Positions 8,046 through 16,301 of a stretch of 32,545 bases of DNA are shown piece by piece (within the stretch, counting starts at the first letter, position 1; every line of letters begins with the position of its first letter). The notes beneath the pieces were generated by a model. It was not told the origin of the DNA and did no database searches. It was given only the letters and a program-made list of their open reading frames with translations. Origin of the DNA: an uncultured Clostridia bacterium (lineage in GTDB: Bacteria; Bacillota; Clostridia; Oscillospirales; Acutalibacteraceae); NCBI GenBank assembly GCA_904420015.1, contig CAJFTS010000022.1:1-32545 (forward strand), given 5' to 3'. Both the position numbers and the translations under genes were made by a program.

Positions 8046-8205
8046 CTTACCGCATGAGCCCCCTGGTTGCCGAGAGAGGGGAAAAAGCCTCGGCAAAGAA
8101 CAAACTGAAAGCTAATAGGAGGAACCAGGCGTCTGCAACCGCTTTCCCAGCTGTAGAGCGAGCAATGCTATTTTTCCGTCCCTTCCAGCGGCCGGCGAGG
8201 GCTCC
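8046..8205 (+). repeat. Dispersed ~160 bp repeat, copy A
   Basis: This stretch matches the reverse complement of 9670-9828 at roughly four of five positions by eye. Shared blocks include TACCGCAT at the outer end, CTGGTTGCCG, AAGCCTCGGC, GGAAGCTAAT-like, GCGTCTGCAAC, GCTTTCCCAG, TGTAGAGCGAGCAA, TTTTTCCGTCCC and TTCCAGCGGCCGGC. Both copies point inward toward the mltG-like gene. Short ORFs over it are shared only because the DNA is repeated; they lack start signals and are not called as genes. Confidence 0.8.
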
Positions 8206-8397
8206 CCCTCCAAAAGGCTGCGCCGCACCACTTGGTTACGAGCGGTGCCGCTTCGCTCTTTGGAAGGGCTTCCTTTTTCACAAACGGCGGGAAACGGCTT
8301 CGGACCGGGCCGCATCGGCCGGAAGGAGAAGGTCTCCGCCCTGCCGGGGACGGCGTGCAGCCGTAGGATGAAGGAAGGGGGAGCAAGCGCCGCAAAT
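8206..8397. other. Non-coding spacer between repeat A and the mltG promoter
   Basis: GC-rich sequence with several short hairpin-forming stretches (for example around 8308-8350) but no ORF with a believable start or family. Nothing further can be supported. Confidence 0.4.
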
Positions 8398-8425
8398 TTG
8401 ACAAAAAATAAGAAACGGTTATAAT
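8398..8425 (+). promoter_or_regulatory. Consensus sigma-A promoter of the mltG-like gene
   Basis: TTGACA and TATAAT, both perfect, are separated by 16 nt. This is the strongest housekeeping promoter in the window and predicts a start about 90 nt before the coding region. Confidence 0.85.
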
Positions 8426-8520
8426 CAGAGTATTGTAAACCGGACGACGTATAAAAGTGCGAAGCTGTCGCGGCCCTGAGAAAAGAAGGGCGGACAGGTT
8501 AGAAAAAGGAAGGGGTTCCT

Positions 8521-9474
8521 ATGAAACGAATTGCTTTGGTGCTGTTTGCCGTGCTGCTGTGTCTGAGCGTATCCGCATGTGGGGACGGCGGAGTGGTCGG
8601 CAGCGGCCCTTCGGCGCTGTCCTCCGATCTGCTTCGTGCGCCCCAATCTCTGCCGGGTGGGAGTGAGCTGCCTTCGCCGGAGGAGTCCGCCTCGCCCGAG
8701 GAGAGCACGGATGCCCCCTCTTCCTCGGCGCAGACGACGTCATCGGCGGCTGCATCTTCCTCTTCTGTGGAGGAACCCAAGGAGCGGGAGACGGTGAATG
8801 TGACCATACCGGAGGGATACACCTTGGCGCAGATCGGGGAGCGGCTGGAGGCCAACGGCGTCTGTACCAAGCAGGAGCTTCTGGATATCGTCAATACCTA
8901 TGATTTCAGCTATTACCCGCTGGTTGCCGGCATTGCCGACAGTCCCAGCCGCTGTTATCTGCTGGAGGGGTATTTGTATCCAAATACCTATACCTTCTAT
9001 CTGAACATGAAGCCGCAGGATGTGGTGGGGAAATTCCTGCGGTCTGCTCAAGCAAACATCACCGACGAGGATCGCGCCCGCGCCGCCCAGCTGGGGATGA
9101 GTATGGACGAGGTGCTCACACTGGCCTCTATTATTGAAAAGGAGGCGGGCAATGCCAATGAGGTGGCCATCGTTTCCTCCGTGTTTCACAACCGTTTGGC
9201 CTCCGGTATGCCCCTACAGGCGGACGCCACCCGGGAATATGTCAATCGGTACCTGACGCCGGATTATGCCCAGGCCTACAATACCTATAAATGCGACGCG
9301 CTGCCTGCCGGCCCGATTTGCAACCCGGGCCGCCGGGCCATCAACGCCGCCCTTTATCCGGCTGATACCAATTATCTCTACTTTGCCACCAGCAGCGATT
9401 CGCCGCCGCGGTATGTCTATGCCGAAACCTTTGAGGAGCACCAGCAGAACCTGATCGAGCTGGGGCTGGCATAA
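8521..9474 (+). CDS. mltG: MltG/YceG-like endolytic murein transglycosylase, lipoprotein form
   Basis: A 317-aa lipoprotein that would cleave nascent glycan strands in peptidoglycan and set their length. It begins with a signal ending LSVSAC, giving lipid attachment at Cys20, instead of the transmembrane helix of the E. coli enzyme. Residues 21-90 are a Ser/Pro/Glu-rich linker. A LysM-like subdomain (VTIPEGYTLAQIGERLEANG, about 94-113) precedes the catalytic part, which contains LASIIEKEAG with Glu206 matching the catalytic Glu of MltG, then VFHNRLASGMPLQAD, YNTYKCDALPAGPICNPG and DTNYLYF. The shorter N-terminal part suits a compact Firmicutes form. AAGGAAGGGG precedes the ATG. The gene is isolated between two inverted repeat copies and has its own consensus promoter. 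Confidence 0.9.
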   Translation: MKRIALVLFAVLLCLSVSACGDGGVVGSGPSALSSDLLRAPQSLPGGSELPSPEESASPEESTDAPSSSAQTTSSAAASSSSVEEPKERETVNVTIPEGYTLAQIGERLEANGVCTKQELLDIVNTYDFSYYPLVAGIADSPSRCYLLEGYLYPNTYTFYLNMKPQDVVGKFLRSAQANITDEDRARAAQLGMSMDEVLTLASIIEKEAGNANEVAIVSSVFHNRLASGMPLQADATREYVNRYLTPDYAQAYNTYKCDALPAGPICNPGRRAINAALYPADTNYLYFATSSDSPPRYVYAETFEEHQQNLIELGLA

Positions 9475-9669
9475 CGGGTGCGGCTCTGAGAAAACAGGGC
9501 GTCGTTTTCTGCGCTGGGAGAGGATCCCAAAAGCAGGATAGCGGACGTCGCCGGGGATGGGCTTTCCCCGGCAAGGAAAAGAGCTTGTTCCCCGTCCCAG
9601 ACGGAAGGCTTATTATGGGAAGAAGCAGAGCCGCTGGGTGGGGATGCGCATACCCCCGAGGGGGGCAGT
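9475..9669. other. Spacer after the mltG-like gene
   Basis: No gene is seen. A perfect 8-bp stem at 9550-9572 (GCCGGGGA / TCCCCGGC) could fold in RNA but has no T-tract behind it, so it is not a clear terminator. Confidence 0.35.
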
Positions 9670-9828
9670 CCCTGCCGGCCGCTGGAAGGGGACGGAAAAA
9701 TGGCGTTGCTCGCTCTACATCTGGGAAAGCAGTTGCAGACGCTTGTTTATTCCGATTAGCTTCCACTCGGTTCTTGGCCGAGGCTTTATTACCTCCCCCG
9801 GCAACCAGAGGGTTTTTATGCGGTAAAC
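9670..9828 (-). repeat. Dispersed ~160 bp repeat, copy B (inverted relative to copy A)
   Basis: The minus strand reads as the same repeat as 8046-8205, beginning with TTTACCGCAT near 9828 and ending with CCAGCGGCCGGC near 9672. Differences are scattered substitutions and small indels that would break any shared reading frame, indicating conservation as DNA or RNA rather than protein. Confidence 0.8.
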
Positions 9829-9831
9829 GAC

Positions 9832-9876
9832 AAAACCGGCCTCCCGGGCAATTTTGCCCGGGAGGCCGGTTGCTTT
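9832..9876. terminator. Strong bidirectional terminator between mltG and AICAR transformylase genes
   Basis: A perfect 18-bp stem (left arm 9834-9851, right arm 9854-9871) with a 2-nt loop and T runs on each side. It can end the convergent transcripts from both flanking genes. Confidence 0.9.
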
Positions 9877-9895
9877 TGACAGGGCCGTTGCAGCC

Positions 9896-11077
9896 TTAGT
9901 GATGGAACAGCCGGATGCCGGTAAAGGCCATGGTCATTCCATATTTGTTGCAGGTTTCAATCACATGGTCGTCCCGAATGGACCCGCCCGGTTGGGCGAT
10001 ATACCGGACGCCGGACCGCTTGGCCCGTTCAATGTTGTCGCCGAAGGGGAAGAAGGCGTCCGACCCCAGCGCCACATCGGACAGGGTAGCGAGCCATTCG
10101 CTCTTTTCCTCTTTCGTCAGCGGCGCCGGCTTTTCGGTGAAGAAGGCTTCCCAAGCCCCGTCTGCCAGGACGTCCAAATCGTGGTCGGAAAGATAGACGT
10201 CGATGGTGTTGTCCCGGTCGGGACGGCGGATGTCCGCCTTGAACGGAAGGGCCAATACCTTCGGATGCTGCCGCAGGTACCAGATATCCGCCTTGTTCCC
10301 GGCCAGCCGGGTGCAGTGAATCCGCGACTGCTGGCCCGCGCCGATGCCGATGGCCTGTCCATCCTTGGCATAGCAGACGGAGTTGGATTGGGTGTACTTA
10401 AGCGCGATCAATGCCACCAGCAGATCCCGCTTCGCCTCGGCAGGCAGCTCCTTGCAGTCGGTGACAATGTTTTGCAGCAGGCCTTCGTCAATTTTCAGCT
10501 CGTTGCGCCCCTGCTCAAAGGTAATGCCGTATACGTCCTTTTGTTCCACCGGTTCCGGGCGATAATCCTCGTCCATCTGCAGGATGGTATAATTGCCCTT
10601 GCGCTTGCCCTTGAGAATGGCCAGCGCCTCTTCGGAATAGCCCGGCGCAATGATCCCGTCGGACACCTCCCGGGCGATCAGCGCCGCCGTCTCCTTGTCA
10701 CAGGGATCGGACAGGGCGATGAAATCCCCATAGGAGGACATCCGGTCGGCGCCGCGCGCGCGGGCATAGGCGCAGGCCAGAGGGGAGAGGGGGAGGTCGT
10801 CGACAAAATAAATCTTCTTGAGCGTCTCGCTCATGGGCAGGGCCAGCGCCGCGCCGGCGGGGCTGACATGCTTGAAGGAAGCGGCCGCCGCCAGGCCGGT
10901 CGCCTCCTTGAGCTCCCGCACCAGCTGCCAGGAATTGAGCGCGTCGAGAAAGTTGATGTAACCGGGCCGGCCGTTGAGGACCGTCACCGGCAGTTGGCCG
11001 TGCTTGACAAAGATCCGCGAGGGCTTTTGATTGGGATTGCAGCCGTACTTGAGTTCCAACTGCGTCGCCATGGGCAT
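9896..11077 (-). CDS. Standalone AICAR transformylase (phosphoribosylaminoimidazolecarboxamide formyltransferase)
   Basis: Catalyses formyl transfer from 10-formyl-tetrahydrofolate to AICAR, the penultimate step of IMP synthesis. The 393-aa protein consists only of the transformylase domain; the IMP cyclohydrolase domain found at the N-terminus of bifunctional PurH is absent. The catalytic Lys-His pair is visible in SFKHVSPAG (about residues 69-70). Other family blocks are YGCNPNQKPS at the start, SDGIIAPGYSEEAL, KYTQSNSVCYAKDGQAIGIGAGQQSR, and the closing AQPGGSIRDDHVIETCNKYGMTMAFTGIRLFHH. ATG 11077 has AGGA 5 nt upstream; ATG 11071 is an alternative. The gene is monocistronic with its own promoter. 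The cyclohydrolase step must be encoded elsewhere. Confidence 0.93.
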   Translation of the reverse strand: MPMATQLELKYGCNPNQKPSRIFVKHGQLPVTVLNGRPGYINFLDALNSWQLVRELKEATGLAAAASFKHVSPAGAALALPMSETLKKIYFVDDLPLSPLACAYARARGADRMSSYGDFIALSDPCDKETAALIAREVSDGIIAPGYSEEALAILKGKRKGNYTILQMDEDYRPEPVEQKDVYGITFEQGRNELKIDEGLLQNIVTDCKELPAEAKRDLLVALIALKYTQSNSVCYAKDGQAIGIGAGQQSRIHCTRLAGNKADIWYLRQHPKVLALPFKADIRRPDRDNTIDVYLSDHDLDVLADGAWEAFFTEKPAPLTKEEKSEWLATLSDVALGSDAFFPFGDNIERAKRSGVRYIAQPGGSIRDDHVIETCNKYGMTMAFTGIRLFHH

Positions 11078-11113
11078 TCCATCCTTTCTGATTCGACAAA
11101 ATCCAACGCTTTC

Positions 11114-11141
11114 ATTATAGCACGATTTTTCCCTGTTACAA
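11114..11141 (-). promoter_or_regulatory. Promoter of the AICAR transformylase gene
   Basis: On the minus strand TTGTAA and a perfect TATAAT are 16 nt apart, about 37 nt before the start codon. The short leader leaves no room for a purine riboswitch. Confidence 0.75.
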
Positions 11142-11295
11142 TGCGAAGGCGGGCCAAAACCCATCAGCAAATCCAACAAAAAACAAGGGTTCTTTCGCAG
11201 TAAAATCCAGCACCCAAGGCCGCAGTCCCGTCCGGCCGGATTGCGCGGCACGGGCCTTCAGCGGATAACGGTTTGACGTCCTTCCTGCGAGGAAA

Positions 11296-11327
11296 AGAAA
11301 AACGCCCGCGGCAGAAGCCGCGGGCGT
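11296..11327 (-). terminator. Intrinsic terminator of htpG
   Basis: An 11-bp GC-rich perfect stem (ACGCCCGCGGC / GCCGCGGGCGT) with a 4-nt loop, followed on the minus strand by TTTTTCTTTT. It lies about 10 bp past the htpG stop. Confidence 0.9.
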
Positions 11328-11337
11328 CCTTGCGTTT

Positions 11338-13227
11338 TTATTGATCCGCCATCAGCGAGCAGACCAGATTGGAGTAAGCCACCGGGTCCTCAATGGGGAA
11401 GCCCTCGATTAAGAGCGCTTGGTTGTACAGAAGGGTCGCGTATTCCTTGAGCGTTTCCTGATCCGTCTCATACAAACGAGTCAAAGTGGCGAAGATGGGG
11501 TGGCTTTCGTTGATTTCCAGTACCCGCTCCGCCTTCACCTTCTCGTCGGTGGGCATGGCGTTTAACACCTTTTCCATCTCCAGAGACAACTCCCCGTCGC
11601 TGGACAGGCAAACCGGGTGCGATTTAAGCCGCTTGGAGGCCCGTACCGCCTTCACCTTCCCCGACAGCGCTTCCCCCATGAAAGCGAAGAGGGCTTGGTT
11701 TTTCTTCTCCTGGGCCTCGTCCTCCTTCTTTTCTTCCTCCGTCTCTTCAAAGCCCAGATCGCCTGCCGATACCGACTTGAATTCCTTTCCCTCAAATTCA
11801 TGGAGCACCTTTAGCGCGAATTCATCCACATTCTCGGTCAGATAAAGAATCTCATATCCCTTGTCCTTCACAAGCTCCGTCTGGGGCAGCCGGTCGATCT
11901 TCTCCACCGTGTCGCCGCAGGCGTAGTAGATAAACTTCTGCTCCTCCTTCATCCGTCCGAGGTATTCCTTGAGGGTGACGGGCTTCTTCTCGGTGGAGGA
12001 GTAAAATTCCAGCAGATCCTTGAGCAGATCCTTGTGCATACCGTAGTCGTTATAGACCCCGAATTTCAGCTGTAGCCCGAAATTTTTAAAAAAGGCGTCG
12101 TACTTTTCCCGGTCGTTTTGCTGCATGGAAAGGAGCTCGCTTTTGATCTTCTTTTCCAGCCGGGAGGCAATGATTTTCAGCTGCCGGTCGTGCTGGAGCA
12201 TCTCGCGGGAAATGTTCAGCGACAGGTCCTGGGAATCCACCAACCCCTTGACGAAGCTGAAATAATCCGGGAGTAGGTCCGCGCATTTTTCCATAATCAG
12301 CACGCCGTTTGCATAAAGCTGAAGCCCTTTTTCGTATTCCTTCGTGTAGTAGTCGAAGGGGGTGCGGGCCGGGATAAACAGAAGGGCCGTATAGGTGGCG
12401 GTGCCTTCGGTGCTCGAGCGGATGACCCGCGCAGGATCGGTAAAATCGAAGAACTTCTCTTTATAGAACTGGTTGTAGTCCTCCTCGGTCACCTCCGCCT
12501 TGGTCTTGCGCCAGATGGGCACCATGCTGTTGACCGTTTCCTCCTCGGTGTACGTTTCATACTCGCCCTCGGCCCCTTCCTTCGGACGGCTTTTTTCCAC
12601 CGTCATCTTGATCGGATAACGGATGTAATCGGAGTATTTCTTCACAATCCCCTGAATCCGGCGGGCGTCCAAATACTCGTCGTACTCTTCCTCGTCCCGG
12701 TTCTCCAGGATGTGCAGCGTAATCTGGGTACCGTAGGAATCCTTTTCCCATTCCTCGATGGTGTATCCGTCCGCGCCCGTCGACTCCCACTTGTAAGCGG
12801 TATCCGACCCGTAAGGACGGCTGACCACCGTGACCCGGTCGCTGACCATAAAGGCGGAATAAAAGCCCACGCCGAACTGGCCGATGATGTCGATATCCTC
12901 CTTGGCCTCATTTTCCTGCTTAAAGGCCAAAGAACCGCTTTTGGCGATGACGCCCAGGTTGTTTTCCAGCTCCTCTTTGGTCATACCGCAGCCGTTGTCC
13001 GAGAGGGTGAGGGTGCGCTTCTCCTTGTCCAGGTCAATGCGGATTTCAAAGGAACCGCTGTCCGCCTTTACCTCCTCTTCGGTGAGGGAACGGTAATGCA
13101 GCTTATCGATGGCGTCGCTGGCATTGGAGATCAGCTCGCGCAGAAAAATCTCCTTGTGGGTGTAAATCGAGTGGATCATCAGATCCAGAAGCCGCTTGGA
13201 TTCCGCCTGAAACTGTTTGACTTCCAT
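11338..13227 (-). CDS. htpG: Molecular chaperone HtpG (bacterial Hsp90)
   Basis: A 629-aa cytosolic ATP-dependent chaperone of normal length. The N-terminal ATPase domain shows the Bergerat-fold motifs [29 protein letters not shown] and [15 protein letters not shown]. The middle domain contains [21 protein letters not shown] and [15 protein letters not shown]. The C-terminal dimerisation domain ends [33 protein letters not shown] precedes the ATG. The gene stands alone between its own promoter with a CIRCE element and a strong terminator, so it should be heat-inducible through HrcA. Confidence 0.97.
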   Translation of the reverse strand: MEVKQFQAESKRLLDLMIHSIYTHKEIFLRELISNASDAIDKLHYRSLTEEEVKADSGSFEIRIDLDKEKRTLTLSDNGCGMTKEELENNLGVIAKSGSLAFKQENEAKEDIDIIGQFGVGFYSAFMVSDRVTVVSRPYGSDTAYKWESTGADGYTIEEWEKDSYGTQITLHILENRDEEEYDEYLDARRIQGIVKKYSDYIRYPIKMTVEKSRPKEGAEGEYETYTEEETVNSMVPIWRKTKAEVTEEDYNQFYKEKFFDFTDPARVIRSSTEGTATYTALLFIPARTPFDYYTKEYEKGLQLYANGVLIMEKCADLLPDYFSFVKGLVDSQDLSLNISREMLQHDRQLKIIASRLEKKIKSELLSMQQNDREKYDAFFKNFGLQLKFGVYNDYGMHKDLLKDLLEFYSSTEKKPVTLKEYLGRMKEEQKFIYYACGDTVEKIDRLPQTELVKDKGYEILYLTENVDEFALKVLHEFEGKEFKSVSAGDLGFEETEEEKKEDEAQEKKNQALFAFMGEALSGKVKAVRASKRLKSHPVCLSSDGELSLEMEKVLNAMPTDEKVKAERVLEINESHPIFATLTRLYETDQETLKEYATLLYNQALLIEGFPIEDPVAYSNLVCSLMADQ

Positions 13228-13290
13228 GAAAAATCCGTCCTTTCGGTGCGTTCTTTTTTATCGGCTTTCCTTGCCATTCTCGTTCTGAAT

Positions 13291-13317
13291 TTAGCACTCA
13301 ATCCATCAGAGTGCTAA
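13291..13317. promoter_or_regulatory. CIRCE element (HrcA operator) of htpG
   Basis: TTAGCACTC-N9-GAGTGCTAA is an exact match to the CIRCE consensus, including the 9-nt spacer. On the minus strand it begins 3 nt after the -10 box, so bound HrcA would cover the transcription start and early leader of htpG. The nearest plus-strand gene starts 120 nt away and is less likely to be the target. Confidence 0.95.
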
Positions 13318-13320
13318 ATT

Positions 13321-13349
13321 ATCATAATACCAAATTCATGAAAATGCAA
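13321..13349 (-). promoter_or_regulatory. Promoter of htpG
   Basis: On the minus strand TTGCAT and TATGAT are separated by 17 nt and are followed directly by the CIRCE element. Confidence 0.7.
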
Positions 13350-13382
13350 GCCTTTTTCTGTGAACGTTTTGTGACCGGCGCC

Positions 13383-13411
13383 TTTCCAAACGTGCGGTTT
13401 CGTGGTATGAT
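13383..13411 (+). promoter_or_regulatory. Candidate promoter of the DUF2809 gene
   Basis: TATGAT preceded by TGG forms an extended -10 (TGGTATGAT); a weak TTTCCA lies 17 nt upstream. The start codon follows about 30 nt downstream with AAAGGAG. Confidence 0.5.
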
Positions 13412-13440
13412 ACTTCGAACAAGGAAAGGAGACACGGGAA

Positions 13441-13862
13441 TGAAACGAAATCGATGGATCTATGCGGCTTTGGTTGCGGTTTGTATTGGGCTGGGACTTG
13501 CCTCCCGGTGGTTTCGGGAATACCTGCCGGCATTTTTGGGGGCATACGCCGGGGACACCCTTTGGGCGATGATGGTGTATTTTTTGTTTGCCTTTCTTCT
13601 GGCCAGAAGGCCGGTATGGCTTGTTTCCCTGTGCGCGCTGGTTTTCTCTTATGGAATCGAGTTTTCCCAGATGCTTCACGCTCCCTGGATCGACGCGATC
13701 CGGGCTACCACCTTGGGAGGCCTGGTGCTGGGCCAGGGGTTCCTGGTCAGCGACCTGATCTGCTATGCGGCGGGAATCGTCGTCGCCCTGCTGATTGATA
13801 CGCTGATCGAAGGGCTTCGCCGCCGCGGCGCCCCGCCCAAGCGGCGCAACCGGTATCTTTAA
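13441..13862 (+). CDS. DUF2809-family membrane protein
   Basis: A 140-aa protein with four hydrophobic segments and the family signature SYGIEFSQMLHAPWIDAIRATTLGGLVLGQGFLVSDLICYAAG. Other conserved points are the early GLGLASRWFREYLPAFLGAYAGDTLWAMMVYF stretch. No biochemical function is established for this family. The ATG is chosen because AAAGGAG lies 10 nt upstream; the frame remains open further upstream through the htpG promoter, which is not coding. The C-terminus is Arg/Lys-rich (RRRGAPPKRRNR) and should be cytoplasmic. Confidence 0.85.
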
Positions 13863-13895
13863 AAGACGGCGGGCATCCAAGGCATAAGCGGATCG

Positions 13896-13935
13896 GCAGG
13901 AAGGCCCTGCGGCGGCTGCCGCAGGGCCTTCCTGC
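13896..13935. terminator. Perfect 18-bp hairpin between convergent genes
   Basis: Left arm 13896-13913, loop GGCT, right arm 13918-13935, all paired. There is no T-tract on either side, so it is either a factor-dependent terminator or a transcription-blocking hairpin after the DUF2809 gene. Confidence 0.55.
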
Positions 13936-13964
13936 CGTATGGGGATTGGCGGCCGCCCGGCCCC

Positions 13965-14178
13965 ATGGAAAAGGGGGACGCGCTATGGTCAGTCCTGCGG
14001 CCCCCGCCGTCCGTCCGGGATCCAGGCGGCCGGCCATGGAAAAGGGGGGACGCGCTATGGTCATCCCTGCGGCCTTCGCTGTCCGTCCGGGGCCCAGGCG
14101 GCCGGCCATGGAAAAGGGGGACACGCTATGGTCATCCCTGCGGCCCCCGCCGTCCGTCCGGGGCCCAGGCGGCCGCCC
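13965..14178. repeat. Three GC-rich 71-72 bp tandem repeats
   Basis: Units start at the ATGGAAAAGGGGG motif at 13965, 14036 and 14108, giving periods of 71 and 72. Each continues with a GCTATGGTCA block, CCTGCGGCC, CCGTCCGTCCGGG and CCAGGCGGCC. The units differ at a few positions. Because the periods are not both multiples of three, the open frames across them are incidental. The third unit runs into the 3' end of the minus-strand DUF4130 gene and supplies its last codons and stop. Confidence 0.9.
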
Positions 14179-14947
14179 GGCGAAGCCCCGGTTTTCGTTC
14201 CCGGCAAAATTCCGTCATCTCATCCCAATAGCGTTTCGGCATGTGGTTCCTCCGCAATTTGGGATTTTCGCGCCCCTCAACGGCGATGGCGTCGTAATAC
14301 CCGCACCACAATTCCCGGTAGGAAAGCTCCTCCTCATCCGGGTCGTTTGGGACAAAGGAATCCACCGGCAGGATGGCCGCCTGTCCCGGCCGGTGGCAGA
14401 GTGCCATGCCGTGGGCCTGGTCGTAGATCAAAAAGGCTTCCTGGGGATACCGGTCGATAAAATGCGGCGCGAGCAGGGGAAGTACCTGGTTGAGGGGCTT
14501 GATGACACTGGTCATCACCCCGCCGGATACTGAAAAACGGATAAACTGCTTGTAACGGTGGGCCTCGTTGAGAAGATGCCGCTGGGCCTTACACAGGACG
14601 GCCACCCGGTCGTCGGTCAGATGCCGCATGACAGCGGGCCCCATTTCGAACCCCAGCTGCAAAAATGCCAGCATATGCCCTTCCTTTCCCTCCAAAAAGG
14701 TAAGAAAGGCATCCTCAATCAGCTCCTTTGCCGCCTGCGAAATCCTTTTCGGGATGGCCCGCCCCACCCGCGCCGCCTTTTGCGGATCGGTCCGGATTAG
14801 GCGCACCGGGGAAAGGGTCATCTGGGGCGCGAAGGAAGGGCGCACGTCACAGGGCGTTTCCTTTCGCGCAAAGCTTTCAAAGACGCAGCAGAAAAAGCCC
14901 TCCAGTGTGCCGTCGTATTCGTATACTACGCTCCTGCGGGCAAACAT
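14132..14947 (-). CDS. DUF4130 / TIGR03915-type protein, partner of the radical SAM repair-like protein
   Basis: A 271-aa protein of the family usually encoded next to a radical SAM protein and annotated as a probable DNA metabolism protein; biochemical activity is not established. Family marks include the opening VVYEYDGTLEGFFCCVFESF, LAFLQLGFEMGP, RHLLNEAHRYKQFIRFSV, LNQVLPLLAPHFIDRYP, FLIYDQAHGMAL and LWCGYYDAIAVEGRENP. Its start overlaps the end of the radical SAM gene by 22 nt, so translation is probably coupled. The final ~20 residues (KPGLRRAAAWAPDGRRGPQG) are encoded by the GC-rich tandem repeat and look like an acquired tail. Expression should follow the LexA-boxed promoter upstream of the radical SAM gene. 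Confidence 0.88.
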   Translation of the reverse strand: MFARRSVVYEYDGTLEGFFCCVFESFARKETPCDVRPSFAPQMTLSPVRLIRTDPQKAARVGRAIPKRISQAAKELIEDAFLTFLEGKEGHMLAFLQLGFEMGPAVMRHLTDDRVAVLCKAQRHLLNEAHRYKQFIRFSVSGGVMTSVIKPLNQVLPLLAPHFIDRYPQEAFLIYDQAHGMALCHRPGQAAILPVDSFVPNDPDEEELSYRELWCGYYDAIAVEGRENPKLRRNHMPKRYWDEMTEFCRERKPGLRRAAAWAPDGRRGPQG

Positions 14948-16242
14948 GCCGCCGCCTCCTTTGCGCCCACCTTCCCTTGGGAAAAGAGGCTCAGCTGCTC
15001 GTACTGCTGCGCCGATTGCCCCTTCAGGTATTCCACACCCTGCTGGGAGATGAGGCTGCGCAGCACCCCGTCCTGAGTGATGCGCAGCCCCTCGTTGAGC
15101 CGGCCGCCCACCGTGATGAAATACTGGGCCCTCTTGAGGACCACCCCCATCTTTTTGAGCCCTTCATAGCTCAACGGCCCCACCCGCCGGGCCGTCACAA
15201 TCCGCTTCGCGCTTCTGACCCCGATCCCCGGCACCCGCAGCAGCTCTTCGTAGGACGCGCGGTTTACCTCCATGGGGAACCGGTCCATGTGGGAAAGCGC
15301 CCAGTTGCATTTGGGGTCGATGAGCGGGTTAAAGCTGGGGTTTTCTTCGTCAAGCAGCTCGTCCGCCTCAAAGCCGTAGAAGCGCAAAAGCCAGTCGGCC
15401 TGGTAGAGCCGGTGCTCCCGCAGCAAAGGCGGCGGCGTATCTACCGCCGGCAGCAGCGGGTTGGAGGACACCGGCATATAGGCGGAAAAAAAGACCCGCT
15501 TGAGCTGGTATTTCCGATACAGGGCGCTGCTTAATTTTAGGATTTGATAATCGGTCTCCCCCGTGGCGCCGATAATCATCTGGGTGCTCTGCCCGGCGGG
15601 GGCGAATGTGGGCGCGTGGCGGTATTGCACCAAATCCCGCCGGTTTTCCTGCAGCTTACCGGTGATGAAGCCCATGGGCTTTAAGATGGAGGCCTTCGAT
15701 TTGTCGGGCGCCAGCAGGGACAGGCTTTTTTCGCTGGGCAGCTCAATGTTCACGCTCATCCGGTCCACCAGCATCCCCAGCCTCGCAAGCAGCGCTTCGT
15801 CCGCGCCGGGGATGGCCTTCGCATGGATGTAGCCGAAAAAATGATAGTCCCGCCGCAGGATCTCCACCGTCTCAATCAGCTGCTCGCAGGTGTCGTCCGG
15901 GCTTTTGCGGATGCCGGAGCTTAAAAACAGCCCTTCAATATAGTTGCGCTTGTAAAACTGGATGGTCAGGTCCGCCAGCTCCCGGGGGGTGAAAGCGGCC
16001 CGGGCGATCTGGTTGCTGCGCCGGTTGACGCAGTAGGCGCAGTCGTAGATGCAGGCGTTGGTCATGAGCACCTTGAGCAGGGAAATACACCGCCCGTCGG
16101 CGGAAAAGGAGTGGCAGATGCCGCAGCTCACGGCGCTGCCCATGCCGCTCGCGCCGTTTTGGCGGTCCACGCCGCTGGAGGTGCAGGCCACGTCATACTT
16201 GGCCCCGGCGGCCAGGATTTTGAGCTTGTCGAAAACGTCCAA
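14926..16242 (-). CDS. Radical SAM protein of the putative DNA modification/repair type (TIGR03916-like)
   Basis: A 438-aa iron-sulfur enzyme. The radical SAM cluster motif is CIYDCAYC (Cys64, Cys68, Cys71). Upstream cysteines at C40, C43 and C52 could bind a further metal site. Near residues 331-356 lies a helix-hairpin-helix (YEELLRVPGIGVRSAKRIVTARR), a DNA-contacting motif, which supports action on DNA. The exact reaction is unknown. The start is a TTG at 16240-16242 preceded by GGGGGG about 8 nt upstream. It is the first gene of a two-gene operon with the DUF4130 partner, behind a promoter containing LexA-like boxes, consistent with a damage-response role. Confidence 0.9.
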   Translation of the reverse strand: MDVFDKLKILAAGAKYDVACTSSGVDRQNGASGMGSAVSCGICHSFSADGRCISLLKVLMTNACIYDCAYCVNRRSNQIARAAFTPRELADLTIQFYKRNYIEGLFLSSGIRKSPDDTCEQLIETVEILRRDYHFFGYIHAKAIPGADEALLARLGMLVDRMSVNIELPSEKSLSLLAPDKSKASILKPMGFITGKLQENRRDLVQYRHAPTFAPAGQSTQMIIGATGETDYQILKLSSALYRKYQLKRVFFSAYMPVSSNPLLPAVDTPPPLLREHRLYQADWLLRFYGFEADELLDEENPSFNPLIDPKCNWALSHMDRFPMEVNRASYEELLRVPGIGVRSAKRIVTARRVGPLSYEGLKKMGVVLKRAQYFITVGGRLNEGLRITQDGVLRSLISQQGVEYLKGQSAQQYEQLSLFSQGKVGAKEAAACLPAGA

Positions 16243-16264
16243 GACGATCCCCCCTTATGGGGAT

Positions 16265-16294
16265 AGTATACGATAAAACATATGTTCTAGTCAA
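16265..16294 (-). promoter_or_regulatory. Promoter of the radical SAM/DUF4130 operon
   Basis: On the minus strand TTGACT and TATACT are separated by 18 nt; the predicted start lies about 15 nt before the TTG codon. A LexA-like palindrome fills the spacer. Confidence 0.75.
16275..16288 (-). promoter_or_regulatory. LexA-like (SOS) box inside the promoter spacer
   Basis: Minus strand AGAACATATGTTTT matches the Gram-positive consensus CGAACRNRYGTTYC at all but the two outermost positions. Its location between -35 and -10 is classic for repression. Confidence 0.7.
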
Positions 16295-16301
16295 GGAAAT
16301 T

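Noticed and set aside
6399-8096. 565-codon minus-strand open frame opposite the hydrogenase gene
   Set aside because: The plus strand encodes an unmistakable iron-sulfur protein; the antisense product shows no known domain.
13965-14178. CRISPR array
   Set aside because: Units of 71-72 bp are repeated end to end with no unique spacers, and no cas genes are present.
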